DNA from: Heterobasidion occidentale
Taxonomy: Eukaryota > Basidiomycota > Agaricomycetes > Russulales > Bondarzewiaceae
DNA: 64,000 nt
Reading direction: 5' to 3'
NCBI GenBank assembly: GCA_039111635.1
Contig: JBCAQO010000005.1
Coordinates: 124,001 to 188,000, forward strand
Both the position numbers and the translations under genes were made by a program. Positions 1 to 12,373 of this stretch are shown one piece after another. Position 1 is the stretch's first letter. Each line of letters opens with the position of its first letter. The notes beneath the pieces are model-generated. The model saw nothing but the letters and a program-made list of their open reading frames with translations. It was not told the DNA's origin and did not search any database.

Positions 1-2025
1 GTGTCATTGACACCATCGTTGCCGAAGTTCAAAGTAAACCAGGAGATGACCGGTGTGTGCTATTGCTAGGTTATACGCACCAAATGGAAGAAATGTTCCA
101 GGTAAAATGCAATGTGCTCGACGAAGAACGCTAATTGACTCTATGTTTGAATAGAACGTGAACCCAGGATTATCCAGGCGCTTTGCGATGGAGAACGCAT
201 TCCGCTTCGACGATTTCTCAGACGATGAATTGCTAGAAGCTTTGGAATGGAAGCTAGACGATCAGGACTTGACAGCTACGGATGCAGCAAAAAATGTTGC
301 CAAGGATGTTCTGAACCGTCTGCGCAATCGACCAAATTTCGGTAATGTCGGAGAGGTAGAGAATCTGCTTGGACAGGCCAAACTTCGTTACCAGCAGCGT
401 CAAGGAACACTCCCTGTCGAGCAAAGGTCGCCTGACGCCCCGTTCGAGCCGGAAGATTTTGATCCCGACTACAATCGAGACGAGCATGCCGCTACGAACC
501 TTGTGAAGCTCTTCGAGGATATCGTAGGCTGTGATAATGTCATCAAGAAGATGGAGGGATATCAGCGAACGGCAATAAACATGAAGGCGATGGCGATGGA
601 TTTCCGTGGGCAGATACCTACAAATTTTATCTTCAAGGGTCCACCAGGTGAGTACACGCTTGCATTAATGTCGTCAAATGTTGGCTGAAACTACGTTTAA
701 AGGTACGGGCAAGACCACCGTCGCACGCAAAGTGGGTCAAATATACTACGATATGGGCTTCCTATCTTCGACCGAAGTAGTCGAGTGCTCAGCCTCAGAT
801 CTCGTTGGACAGTATGTCGGCCAAACGGGTCCAAAAACAAGAAAGCTCTTCGAGAAAGCGTTAGGACGAGTGCTCTTCATTGATGAAGCTACCGGTTGAG
901 CGAAGGGCACTTTGCTCAAGAAGCCATGGACGAAATGGTCGGCCTTTTGACTCAGGAGACGTTCCGCGCAAAGCTCGTGGTCATCCTCGCCGGGTACGAC
1001 AAAGATATGAATGCTCTGATGCAGGTCAACAGCGGACTATCTAGCCGATTCCCAGTTGAAATCACTTTCCATAACATCTCTTCTACACAAGCGCTCGAAA
1101 TACTGAAGCGGAAGCTGAAGAAACAGAGCATCTGTCTTGATGCCTTGGATGACCAGATCTACGGTTTATATCCAATGGTGGCCCTGATCGAAGAGCTTTC
1201 GAGTCTTCCATCCTGGGGGAATGCGCGGGATATTGAAACGTTGTCAAAGCAAATGGCCTCCCATGTCTTCACGTCATTGCCACCGCCAGTCGGCCCCCAT
1301 TTGAAAGACTCCGACAATCTACTCACGCTTGTGGGTCAAGATGCGATAGCATGCATTCAAAATATGCTTTCAGAACGACGTGAGCGTATTGCAAATGTGC
1401 CCAAGCATACCTACCGCGGTCATGAGAGAATGCTGAACCTCCCGCCCAGACCTCAGCACCCCCCTCTGCCACGTCCGCTTCCGCCCTAGCAAGTACAAAG
1501 GCGCCGCCGCAGCCTAAACCGAAAAAAGAAGACGAACCGGTTCCGCCTACACACGACGGCCGCGATGATGGCGTCACCGATGCTGTATGGGATCAGCTTC
1601 AGATCGATAAAGCGAGAGTAGAAGAGGAGGCTAGGCGCGCACAGGAGGCCATTCGGGTACTGGAGCAACAAAAGGTCGATATGGCCAGAAAACAGGCAGA
1701 AGAAAAAGCGCGCAAGAAAAAGCTAGAGGCAGAGCTCGCAAAGAAGAGGAGGAGAGCCGAGGCTGAGCGACAGGAACTTCAGCGCAAGCTGAATGAGGCG
1801 ATAATCCGCGAGCAGAGGATGAGAGCAGACGCCGCGAAAAAGGCCGCTGAACTAGAGGCTAAGCGAAGGGAGGAAGAAAGAAAGCGCCTAGAAGAAGCGC
1901 AGGTTCAAACTAAAATCCGTGAGATGGGATTGTGTGTTGCAGGATTCCGTTGGATCAAACAAGCGACAGGGTATCGATGCGCTGGCGGTAGTCATTTCCT
2001 CAGCAATGCGGCTCTGGGGATATGA
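1..2025 (+). pseudogene. 3' part of a ZNFX1-like helicase / triple-AAA ATPase paralogue, frameshifted
   Basis: This is the C-terminal end of a gene that begins outside the window; it aligns along its whole length with the complete paralogue ending at 11133. Exons read 1-101, 155-647 and 703 onward, with introns 102-154 and 648-702 at the same places as in the intact copy. The last AAA domain has its Walker A split by the second intron (PPG|TGKTTV). At about 890 one C is missing relative to the paralogue (gaagctacc against gaagcctacc), which turns FIDEAYRL into FIDEATG followed by a stop, inside Walker B. A second frame change lies at about 1405-1440. The frame ending at 2025 then restores the coiled coil and the conserved tail (GYRCAGGSHF). 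It is a decaying tandem duplicate, or a live gene hit by sequence errors; the first is favoured because two breaks are present. Confidence 0.8.
753..1024 (+). repeat. Near-identical tract A, copy 1 (gene conversion candidate)
   Basis: These 272 bases match 9868-10140 with only one missing base and one substitution, while the 50 bases before and the bases after differ at many positions. The tract covers the Walker A to sensor part of the last AAA domain. Confidence 0.75.
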
Positions 2026-2088
2026 AGCAAAGGTAGTTCATAGCTTTCACTTACGATAGATCCTACACGACCTGTGCATATCCATATC
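1849..2088 (+). repeat. Near-identical tract B, copy 1, across the stop codon
   Basis: This stretch matches roughly 10964-11185 with only a handful of substitutions, including the bases after the stop codon, which would normally diverge fastest. It covers the end of the coiled coil, the Cys-containing C-terminal tail and the start of the 3' UTR. Confidence 0.65.
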
Positions 2089-3674
2089 CAGTTTCATTCA
2101 CGACTGCGGCATCAAGGATGAAGATAGTGATGCCTCTGTGGATCATTCGGGACAAAGATGTCGTAGAAAATGAGGAAACTCCGCTGTATCCAGTACCTGT
2201 GGAGAGAAGTTCACACAAGCCACAGTATGCGCGATGTGCGTAAACTCAATATTATTTAAGCCTGTTCCAGTACGAAAAGTCTCAAGGACGTGCTGGTGAA
2301 GAGTCAAGCCTGAGGGGGCGTGAAGGCCCCGGACGCAAGCGGACGCATGCGTCACGTCGGAAGTGCACGTGACACGGCAAGGTCCCCCGAGCGGATAGCG
2401 TCACAGACAACAGTCTCATTCTGTCCCTTTATCGCTCGATCCTACCATCTGCATCTCATACCAGACGTCTCTCGATATTTCTTGCAAGTGAAGATATACG
2501 TAGGTTAATTGGAGGAGACATTTGGCAATCCTGGAAGGAGTCGTGGTGCGATATGTTTTCGTCTTCGTTTTAGTGCTCGTTGACACCGTCTTTTCTTTTG
2601 TAGATTGAGGGATGCTACTAGAGCTAGTCTTGCTGCACATTGCGATTAAGACATGCATCGGGTTAGCACAGCGTTCTTTTTACCACTGTTCTCAGGGACC
2701 GTGTCAATTATCAGTGCTGATCTCTCCTTCCTTGTGACACTGAAAAGAGGTATTCATGATGAAGAGGTCGTCTAATCTAGCAAAGTCGCCACTACCCTCT
2801 CTCCTTTCCTTAGGACTTGCCTCGTCTCACTGAGCTTGGACGTCGAATATGCGCATCCTCGTCATTTTGCGTACGCTATGCAATCGTCTCGTCTCCCGTT
2901 TACTCGCGCGCACATCAAATCGCTGTCTAGCCGCTGGTGGTACGTCGAAGGGGAGCTTAATAATTGGACAGGGCTCAGTCACTGACACGAAAAGCGCCCG
3001 ACATTATGCGGATTGACGATCTGAGGCATGTGTTCTTTTGCACATCCTCTCTATTCGCTTACTTGGTACTTACTGGTATGATGGCACATCTCGTTTAGAG
3101 CATACACGATAGTCTTTCCACCGCCCGTCCTGCCTGATCATCCATCGGTAGTTCGCATGTGTGTGAGAGCCTAGCAAAAGCAAATTGTAAGTCGTGGGTG
3201 GTTTGCGTGATAAGGATATTCGCGTAGCTCGAGATCCTTTTGGGGATCAGCCTTAGATTCAGGCCAGGCCTTTTTGAGGTAAGTGTTCGATTTCAGGAAA
3301 AGGCATGTGCCGCATTCTAATTATGGACAGGCCACACCTGGACATCGAGCATATTAAAGGGTTCTGAGTTAATGATGATCTTTCATAGATATGCGAGGCG
3401 CATCTATAGTTGAATTTGTGTCCTTAATTTAGTGAACTCCACGTGCTCAGCTGTCATTTCTATTCAGGACCAGAATTCGAGGAGCCTAAAAAGACGAAGA
3501 AGACTCGATGCTTATCCGCAGACGAGTGACCATATAGTTATATGGAAAGGAAGCAATGCACGAGGAAGGACTGCGGATGATAGACATCGTGGTCTTAGGG
3601 CACAAGCAGGGTATACGCGTCTTCTGGGCGCAGACCGGTCCCCTCTCTCTCTACCACCAGTCTCTTTCCTCAGC
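2026..3674. other. Intergenic region between the tandem paralogues
   Basis: About 1.6 kb. The first ~370 bases resemble the 3' flank of the second copy (11134 to about 11480), so the duplication extends past the stop codon. The rest should hold the promoter and 5' UTR of the downstream gene. An open frame in phase with that gene starts at 3432, but no family-like residues are seen before 3675. No other gene was found. Confidence 0.6.
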
Positions 3675-6600
3675 ATGAGCAGCAACCGCATCAGAGCTTC
3701 AAAACTTTTGAAACTTCTTGAGGCTTTCGTCTCTGGCCAGCGGCCTCTGGTTCCCAGGACTAGGGCCCTTTTCGTTGAAGCTATAGTTGCCCAACCTGAC
3801 GCGGCAACATGTATTAGCATCATATCCAGCCAACGAGGGCTTGGATGCATCCAGAGGGCGATGCGCTTCGATCTGACTCCCTCATTCTTCAATGGACCTG
3901 CGAAAGATTTGCTCAAGTATGTCTCTGTCCCAGATCTCGCGCGAATCAGTGGCGGCGTATTCTTGACCAAGATGATCACAGCAATCGTCGAGCCACCGAT
4001 CTTCTGGTCCGCATTTACGAAGGCGTTCGAGGATGGACAGTTGAGCGAAGATGCCCAGCTGGGCTTTGCATGGCTGCTATTGCAGCTGATCTCTCTGCCC
4101 GGCGAATCGGCCTTGCCCCATCGCGAGCTCGCTAAGAACCCTGCAATCTCCGCTCGCCTTCTTTCTTCCTCGAGCGACGCCGTCTATGAGCTTGCAATCC
4201 AGATTCAGAGCCTCCTCGATACTCTCCGCCTCGGCGTGTCGGGCGTGGCGACAGACATGGACCCCTCCCTGGGGCCTGGAGGCCGCCATGATAATGATTT
4301 CGCTGACTTCCGCGACATTGCAATCCTTCCTACCGCGGACGAGCTTTCCTGCAAGCGTCCATCATTCCTCCGTCCGAGCGCAGAGCTAGACGATCCGAAC
4401 ATGGCAGATACACGAGTCGCAACACATATCGATAATCAATTCCGCTTGTTTCGGGAGGACATGCTATATGAGATGCGGGAAGAGTTGGACATTGCACTTG
4501 GGGGGAAGAAGGGAAAGTTACGGGGGCTGATCATCGAGGGCCTCACGCTCGTTGGGTTGCATCACCAGACGTCACCCGGTGACAGAGACCGCAATTGGGG
4601 TATCGCGCTTCAGTGTCGCACAGATCTATACTGGTTCAAGAAGGTCAAGCCGGCGGACCGCGTAACGTATCTCAAGGACAACAAGAGGATATTTCGACAC
4701 CAGTCGATGACATGTCTCATCGTCGGCGGAGAAATTGTCGCGTTTGCGACTGTCAATCGAGACGAAGTGCTCCTGGCGAAGGAACCGCCTATGATTGTGT
4801 TGCAGCTTGAGGGTGTACGAAGCACTGCCAAGGCCCTCCTCAAATTCAAGATGTTCAAGGAGATCAAGCTACTCCAGATCGACACGGCCGTTTTTGCGTA
4901 CGAGCCTATCCTGACAGCGCTGAAGGAGAAACGTGGTCTGCCCCTCACGGCTGAAATGCTCTTCTGGACCGACGATGCCGAGTTGAAGTCTCCTCCAGAT
5001 ATCCCTACGCATCTCGTTGACGCTCTTCGAGCGAATCCTTTACAGGATTTGCAGCATTGTCTCCAGACTCCGATTCACATCAATCTAGATAAAGCTCAGG
5101 CTGCGTCTCTTCTTTCTGGTCTTACGCAGCAACTTTCACTGATACAAGGTCCGCCGGGTACGTAGCATATCTTCACTTATTAAGTATACGGTCTTAACAT
5201 TGACCTTCAGGTACTGGAAAGTCGTTTATTGGGGCACTGATCGCAAAAGCTCTCCATGACTTCAACAGCGGGACCATCCTCGTCGTTTGTTACACGAATC
5301 ATGCCCTCGATCAATTTCTTGAAGATCTCCTGAGGATCGGCATTCCTGACGAAAGCATCGTGCGTTTGGGCGGTAAGTCTACGCTGAAGACGTCCGCCTT
5401 GGCTTTGCAGATGCAGACAAAGACCCACAAACTGACGCGGGGCGATTGGAACGCGATAGATGGCCTGAGATCGGACCTTAATGCGCTCCGTGTGCATCTG
5501 CAGGGAGACTTCCATGCATACCAAGCTTTCAGCCCGCGCGCCATGGACATTCTCAATCATCTCGAACTCGAGCTAGAAGAAACTGCCTATTTCGACGCGT
5601 TTTGCGTTCCGCAGTCGGAAGACGGTATGCAGCAGGTCGGGCGTCGTGGCAAAGCCGCCCATCCGGATTATCTTTTTGATCGCTGGCGTCTCGGCCTCAA
5701 CGCGGGGATGTACATGAAAGCAGCTAATGTCGTTTATGCGAAGGAGATCTGGCAAATGCCTCCTACTGATCGACAGGCGAAGCTTAGACAGTGGGAAGGG
5801 GACATGCTCCGGGACCGCATCGATGCATTGACTGAAACTGGAAGAGATTACAATCAGCACCTGGCCATGCTCGAAGCAAAGTTTGGGGAGAGGGATGCTG
5901 TTGTTTTGCGAAGCAAGCGCATCATAGGGTGCACGACAACTGCGGCCGCGAAATACCGTGAGCAGATCAACGCTGCAAGACCAAGCATCCTTCTTGTAGA
6001 AGAAGCAGGAGAAATCCTCGAGTCTCATATCCTCACGGCCCTTCATCCGGAGACGAAGCAACTGGTTCTTATCGGTGATCACAAGTATACTTCTCCAATT
6101 CGCCCATTGATCCCAATGCTAACAATCAAGCTAGGCAACTGCGCCCTAAGGTCAATAATTACAGCCTCACGGTTGAAAAGGGTGACGGATTGGACCTCAA
6201 TCGGTCCCTCTTCGAACGCCTTGTCCTCAAGGGATATCCACATGAAACGCTCCGCGAGCAACATCGCATGCGACCAGAAATATCAGACTTGGTCCGGCAG
6301 CTGACATACCCTGATCTCCTGGATGCTGATGGAACGAAGAATCGCCCCAACTTGCGAGGCGTGCAAGACATCATCGTGTTCATCAACCATGATAAGCCTG
6401 AAGACGAGGTCTCGCACCTCCAAGGGCAGGATGGCATGACTGCAAAGGCATCAAAGCAAAACATGTACGTCACCAGCTAAAATGGAAGGTACAACTCTGG
6501 CTAAATATACTCGGTCAGGTTTGAGGTACAACTTGTCTTGAAGATCGTCCGGTATCTGGGCCAGCAGGGTTACGGCACGGATAAAATAGTAATTATAACC

Positions 6601-9600
6601 CCCTATCTCGGCCAGCTAAGAGCTCTGCAGTTGGCGTTGAAAAAGGACAACGATCCTGTGCTCAACGACCTGGATTCGTTTGACCTCGTTCGTGCTGGGC
6701 TTCTCTCCCCTTTAGCAGCAAAACTCAATAAGAAGCCGATTCGTCTCGCTACGATAGGTGAGAGTTTGTTCCGTCTTCTCACTTTTCAAGTGTTTACAAA
6801 ACAACGCCTAGACAACTACCAGGGAGAAGAAAGTGATATCGTCATCATCTCTCTCACTAGGAGTAATCCGGACAACGACATCGGGTTCATGTCTGCTCCA
6901 GAACGTCTTACTGTCCTCCTTTCTCGGGCGCTAGATGCACTGATTATGATCGGAAACGCGGACACTTTCATGAAGGCTCGCAAGGGCAATGAAATATGGA
7001 AGACGCTATTCACCTTGCTTCGAAGCAAGGGTCATATATACGGAGGATTTCCGGTGAAATGCGAGCAGCATCCAGGCCGGACTGCACTTCTGAAATGCGC
7101 CGACGATTTTGACGAGGATTGCCCAGATGGTGGGTGCCGAGCACTTTGGTACGCTTACAGTCATATTTTTTTTCGTTTCACTGATCGTCTGGGCTCTTGC
7201 CTCAGCGGAATGACATTGGGCTGTGGCGTGCATTGCTGCCCACTTAAGTGTCATCCACCTTCGGATCACTCAAACATGCTTTGCGAGGCTCTTCTCGACT
7301 CACCATGTCCACAGAACCATAGACGACGCCACAAATGTCATCAAGGACCGCCCGTTGCGTGTGCGAAATGTGATGATGCAAAGAGGCTCGCGGAGAACGA
7401 GTCGCGAAAGCAGTTTGAACGACAGAAGAGAGAGCATGCAAAACAGCGTGCTCATGTGAAGCAATTGGCCGACCTCGACGAGCAAATCGCTCGTGAGCGG
7501 GACACCCTGCGGGATGTACGACTCAACGAGGAAAGGAAGCGAGCTATCGAGGGGAAGCTTCAAGATTTGCAGGATGCTACCAATCTCGTTGCTCAAGCAT
7601 TAGCCTCACCTTCTCCTTCGATTCCATTTGCAGCTTCCACTTCGTCTGCTACCCCACCGTCAGCTTTTCCGTCCACCGTCGATCCAAATATGCAGCGGAA
7701 GAGTACTTCACACCTATCGAAATCATCATTGAGCAATCGAGCCCAGGCGGAAGACCCCTTGAAACCGAAATACTCCGCCCAGCAGCCGAAGAGCCCCCCA
7801 CCGCCACTAAAATCCTCTGCCCAAGAACGATGGCAACATCAAAAAGATATGGAGGGTGCTAGCAACCCTTCAATCGATGCTATCATGGCGATGACAGGGC
7901 TCGAAGAGGTCAAGGAGCAAGTTCTTAGGATCAAGGACAATATTGATACGATCATTCGTCAGAATGCACCCATCAGGGAGCGTTTCAACGTCAGTATGCT
8001 TGGAAATCCAGGAACTGGTATGTCTGTAGGTAACCCATAGTTCGCTCTGACGACTGACCTTATTATCACAAGGAAAAACAACCGTCGCGAGATATTACGG
8101 GAAGTTTCTTGCATCTATTCAAGTTATCCCTGGCGATTTCTTCGTCGAGACGACCGGATCGCGTCTTGCTAATGATGGGGTCAGTGGTGCTCAAAAGCAT
8201 ATCGACGATACTCTCCGTGCAGGAGGCGGGATCATCTTCGTCGACGAAGCCTACCAATTGACGACTAGCGCCTCACTCAATGGTACCCAAGTGCTAGATT
8301 TCTTACTTGCGGAGATCGAGAATCTGGTTGGCAAGGTTGTATTCATCTTCGCCGGGTACGACAAAGAGATGGAAAAGTTCTTCGAACACAACCCAGGTTT
8401 GCCGAGTCGCGTGCCATACACTCTTCGATTCAAGGATTACGACGATGCTGAGCTTTCAAGTATGCTCGAGAGCATGATCAACAAGTACTACCAGGGAAAA
8501 ATGCGAGTGGACGACGAATATGGCATCAGAGGTCTGTATGGTCGTATTGCTGTCCGTCGTTTGGGCCGGGCTCGGAGAACTCCTGGCTTTGGGAATGCGC
8601 GCGCGCTCGAGAATATGTTTGCCCAAATCCGTGGACGTCTCGGAAAGAGGCTAGCTGAACAGCGCAGAGAGGGTCACCGGCCAGGCGATTTCCTACTCAC
8701 CAAGGAGGATCTGATTGGTCCAGACCCATCAAAAGTAATGGGCGAGAGTGCCGCGTGGAAGAAGTTGAACTCAATGATTGGACTAGACGCAGTCAAAAGA
8801 TCTGTGACCCAGATGTGCTCCATGCTCGCCATGAACTATCAGAGAGAACTATTAGAGAAGGCTCCTCACCAGGTTTCCTTGAATCGCGTCTTTCTTGGAT
8901 CTCCTGGCACCGGAAAGACTACGGTGGCAGAATGCTATGGTCAGATTCTGGCTGACCTTGGAATGATCAGCAATGGTGAAGGCAAGGGCGTCTTCCTATT
9001 CCTCTATCAGGCAACGATGATAATGGCTATACCATGTTGTCGCCAGGCATACATGTTACATGGTGGATCCAGTACACAAGGCGGTAATTCGGACCCATAT
9101 AAGACAGCCGTCATCGATACCATTGTCGCCGAAGTCCAAAGCAATCCAGGAGACGATCGCTGTGTGCTTATGCTAGGTTACAAGCACCAAATGGAGGAAA
9201 TGTTCCAGGTGAGGTATACCACAGCTTCGCACGATTAACAAATCATGATTTATATGTTAAATACAGAACGTCAACCCAGGATTATCCAGACGCTTTTCCG
9301 TTGAGGATGCGTTTATTTTTGATGATTTCTCGGATGACGAGTTGCTACAAGCATTGGAGCGGAAACTGAACGATCAGGACCTCTCCGCAACGGATGCCGC
9401 GAAAAAGGTCGCCAAGGAAGTTTTGAGTCGCCTCCGGAACCGGCCAAATTTCGGAAACATCGGAGAAGTAGAGAATCTTCTCGGTCAAGCCAAGCTTCGC
9501 TATCAACAACGTCAGGGAGCACTACCTCTCGAGGAGAGAACGCCCGATGCGCCGTTCGAGCCTGAAGATTTTGATCCCGACTTCAATCGAGGCGAGCATG

Positions 9601-11133
9601 CGGCCTCGAACCTAACGAAGCTCTTCGAGGATATTGTTGGCTGCGACAACATCGTCAAGAAAATGGAAGACTACCAACGAACAGCCAGAAATATGAAGGC
9701 TATGGCAATGGATCCCCGCGAACAGATTCCCACAAACTTTATTTTCAAAGGACCTCCAGGTGCGTGCGAATGCTAGCATTGATTCTATCGACTACTGACA
9801 AGAAATTCCACATCTAGGTACAGGGAAAACCACCGTCGCACGCAAAGTGGGCCAAATCTACTATGACATGGGCTTCCTATCTTCGACCGAAGTAGTCGAG
9901 TGCTCAGCCTCAGATCTCGTTGGACAGTATGTCGGCCAAACGGGTCCAAAAACAAGAAAGCTCTTCGAGAAAGCGTTAGGACGAGTGCTCTTCATTGATG
10001 AAGCCTACCGGTTGAGCGAAGGGCACTTTGCTCAAGAAGCCATGGACGAAATGGTCGGCCTTTTGACTCAGGAGACGTTCCGCGCAAAGCTCGTGGTCAT
10101 CCTCGCTGGGTACGACAAAGATATGAATGCTCTGATGCAGACCAACAGCGGACTTTCCAGCCGATTCCCGGATGAAATCGTCTTCCACAATATCTCTCCC
10201 GCCCAAGGCCTTGAGATCCTGAAGCGCATACTGGGCAAAAAGCACATCCATCTCGATGCCTTGGAACACCCTTCGTCGGTTGATTATACTCAGATGGGGT
10301 CTTTGATCGAAAAACTCTCATGTCTTCCATCATGGGGGAACGCGCGGGATATCGAGACCTTGTCAAAGAAGATGGCTGCCCACGTCTTCAACTCATTATC
10401 GCCGCCAGTCGGAACCATAGACGCTGACAACCCCCTCCCTCTGTTCGCCAAAGACGCCATAGGATGCATTCTATCTATGCTCTCAGAGAGACAGGAGCGC
10501 ACCGCCAATGTGCCCAAGAATACGGACCATACTTCTCTTCCTCAACAAAATTTCAAACCTCCCACACAGACATCGGCGCCTCCCGTTACAGCCTTTTCAA
10601 AGCAATATTCCCCCTCTCAATCAAAGCCTGGCGAGGATGCGAACCATGTTTCGTCAGCACAAGATGGTCGCGACGCTGGTGTAACTAGTGCTGTATGGAA
10701 CCAGCTTCAAACCGACAAAGCTAGAGAAGAAGACGAGGCCAAGCGTGCACAAGAAGCGATACAGATGCTAGAGCAGCGGATGGCTGAGATAGCCAGGAAA
10801 CAGGTTGAAGATCAAGCGCTCAGGGAGAAGCTGGAGACAGAGCTTGCGAAAAAGGAGGCAAGTGCGAAGGCCGAGCGACGGGAACTTCAGCGCAAGCTAG
10901 ATGAGGCGAGAATCCGCGAGCAGAGGATGAGAGCAGAAGCCGCAAAAAGGGCTGCTGAACTAGAGGCTAAGCGAAGGGAGGAAGAAAGAAAGCGCCGAGA
11001 AGAAGCGCAGGTTCAAACTAAAATCCGTGAGATGGGATTGTGTGTTGCAGGATTCCGTTGGATCAAACAAGCGACAGGGTATCGATGCGCCGGCGGTAGT
11101 CATTTCATCAGCAATGCGGCTCTGGGGATATGA
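3675..11133 (+). CDS. ZNFX1-like SF1 helicase fused to three CbxX-type AAA+ domains
   Basis: Exons 3675-5157, 5211-6084, 6135-6464, 6519-6757, 6812-7148, 7206-8017, 8073-9208, 9267-9759 and 9818-11133 sum to 7,020 nt, giving 2,339 residues; an in-frame ATG at 3432 would add 81. In order: a helical N-terminus; an UPF1-type SF1 helicase with Walker A GPPGTGKS near residue 494, motif II VEEAGE near 755, GDHKQLRP, REQHRMRPE, and NYQGEESDIVI with a VLLSRA motif; a Cys/His-rich NFX1-type zinc region (genomic 7050-7370); a coiled coil; AAA1 (Walker A near 1353, FVDEAYQL near 1410), AAA2 (Walker A near 1632) and AAA3 (Walker A near 1898, FIDEAYRL near 1960); then a second coiled coil and a Cys-containing tail. 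Fission yeast Hrr1 and animal ZNFX1 act in small-RNA silencing or antiviral RNA sensing, so a similar role is inferred. Two introns (6758-6811, 7149-7205) are multiples of three and read through. Confidence 0.88.
9868..10140 (+). repeat. Near-identical tract A, copy 2
   Basis: Partner of 753-1024. It encodes the intact Walker B segment that is broken in the upstream copy. Confidence 0.75.
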
Positions 11134-12373
11134 AGCAAAGGTAGTTCATAGCCTTTACTTACGATAGATCCTACACGACCCATGCATATCCAGTTTCATT
11201 CACCACTGCTGGCAGCATCAAGGAAGAAGATGGTGACGCATCTGCGAGTAGAAATTGAGGACACTCCGCTGTGGAGAGAAATTCACAAAAGCCTCATTGT
11301 GCGTGATGTGCGTAAACGCGATTTTATGCAAGCCTGTTCCAGTACGAAAAGTCCCAAGGAGACGCTGGTGGAGAGTGTCGAGGGCGCGTCGCGCAAAGGC
11401 CCCAGACGTCATGCATCACGGGACGTTCACGTGGCACGGCAAGGTCCATCGAGCGGAGCTGAGGTTTCTTCTATACCCGACCAGTCCCGCGGATTTTCGT
11501 TATGTTTCTTAATTTTTTCTCGCTTCGTTGAGCATGCGTTATCTCCAACGGCGAGGCGAATCTCCATCGGCAGCAAGATACTGGCTACGCAGAGACAGAT
11601 TACCGTCCGACTTGGATCTCACTAGGAAGTAGAAAGTCTAGCATGGTCCTTTGAATTCTTGGGTGGCAATTGTTCTTCACTTGGGGTCGATGAACGTTGC
11701 AAAGAAAATCCGTTCAATTTTACAAACAACCTCATCATTGACCTGTGGCAGATACAACCCAAAGTGCTTGACGATCAAGTTCAAGTCCAAGACCTGAAAT
11801 ACCAACATGCTACACATTAATCTCACCTGACTTGTACTCGTGAGCATTCCGCGTCTGCTCTTCCTGATGTTCCACATCTAGCTTATGTGTTCCAACCTTC
11901 TTTCTCTGGTTTTTTGCACACACGGTGCCGTTAGCACTCGCCGCGGCTGCACATGCACCAATGCTCTCCCACAACAGTGCTTTTTATAGCTTCGAATATC
12001 CAACGCTTACCCATTCGAGGCAAGGGTTTCCGTGAACGAAACGCTTTAGTGCCATCGAATTTCTGTGCACGCATAGTCAATAGCGCTGTCGGTTACCCTC
12101 GCAGGACATTTCATAGCTCCGGCCCCCAAAGCTGAACTCGAGCGTCCAAGATTATACTATATGAGTTTTGTATTCAATCCAGGCGCACCTAGTCCTGACC
12201 AGTATTACGTCTCATCCGATGGGTTCGAGATTCTCATCAGTGCCGACACAAACGTGAGTGCCTTCCCACAGATGACAGTAGACATTCGCCGCCCTCGTGA
12301 TAAATATATATAGGCCCCCCTTCGTGGCTGCTGCGGTTCTGTGTCCACGGTAGCTACGTTGAACAGAGTAACG
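11134..12373. other. Intergenic region after the helicase-AAA gene
   Basis: The first ~350 bases are similar to 2026-2395 (shared 3' flank of the duplication). The remaining ~890 bases show no convincing coding sequence. The TATA box of the next gene lies at 12301-12310. Confidence 0.6.
12301..12310 (+). promoter_or_regulatory. TATA box of the methyltransferase gene
   Basis: The string taaatatata lies about 65-75 bases before the ATG at 12374 (30-40 before an alternative in-frame ATG at 12341), a normal distance for a fungal core promoter. Confidence 0.5.

Noticed and set aside
6758..7205. Coding through introns 6758-6811 and 7149-7205
   Set aside because: Both lengths are multiples of three and stay open, but each has proper splice sites and interrupts a conserved motif (TIDNYQGEE and ALCGMTLGC).
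1..11133. Recent bacterial origin of the CbxX-type AAA domains
   Set aside because: They contain fungal introns at conserved places and are fused to a eukaryotic helicase; at most the transfer is ancient and cannot be judged from one sequence.
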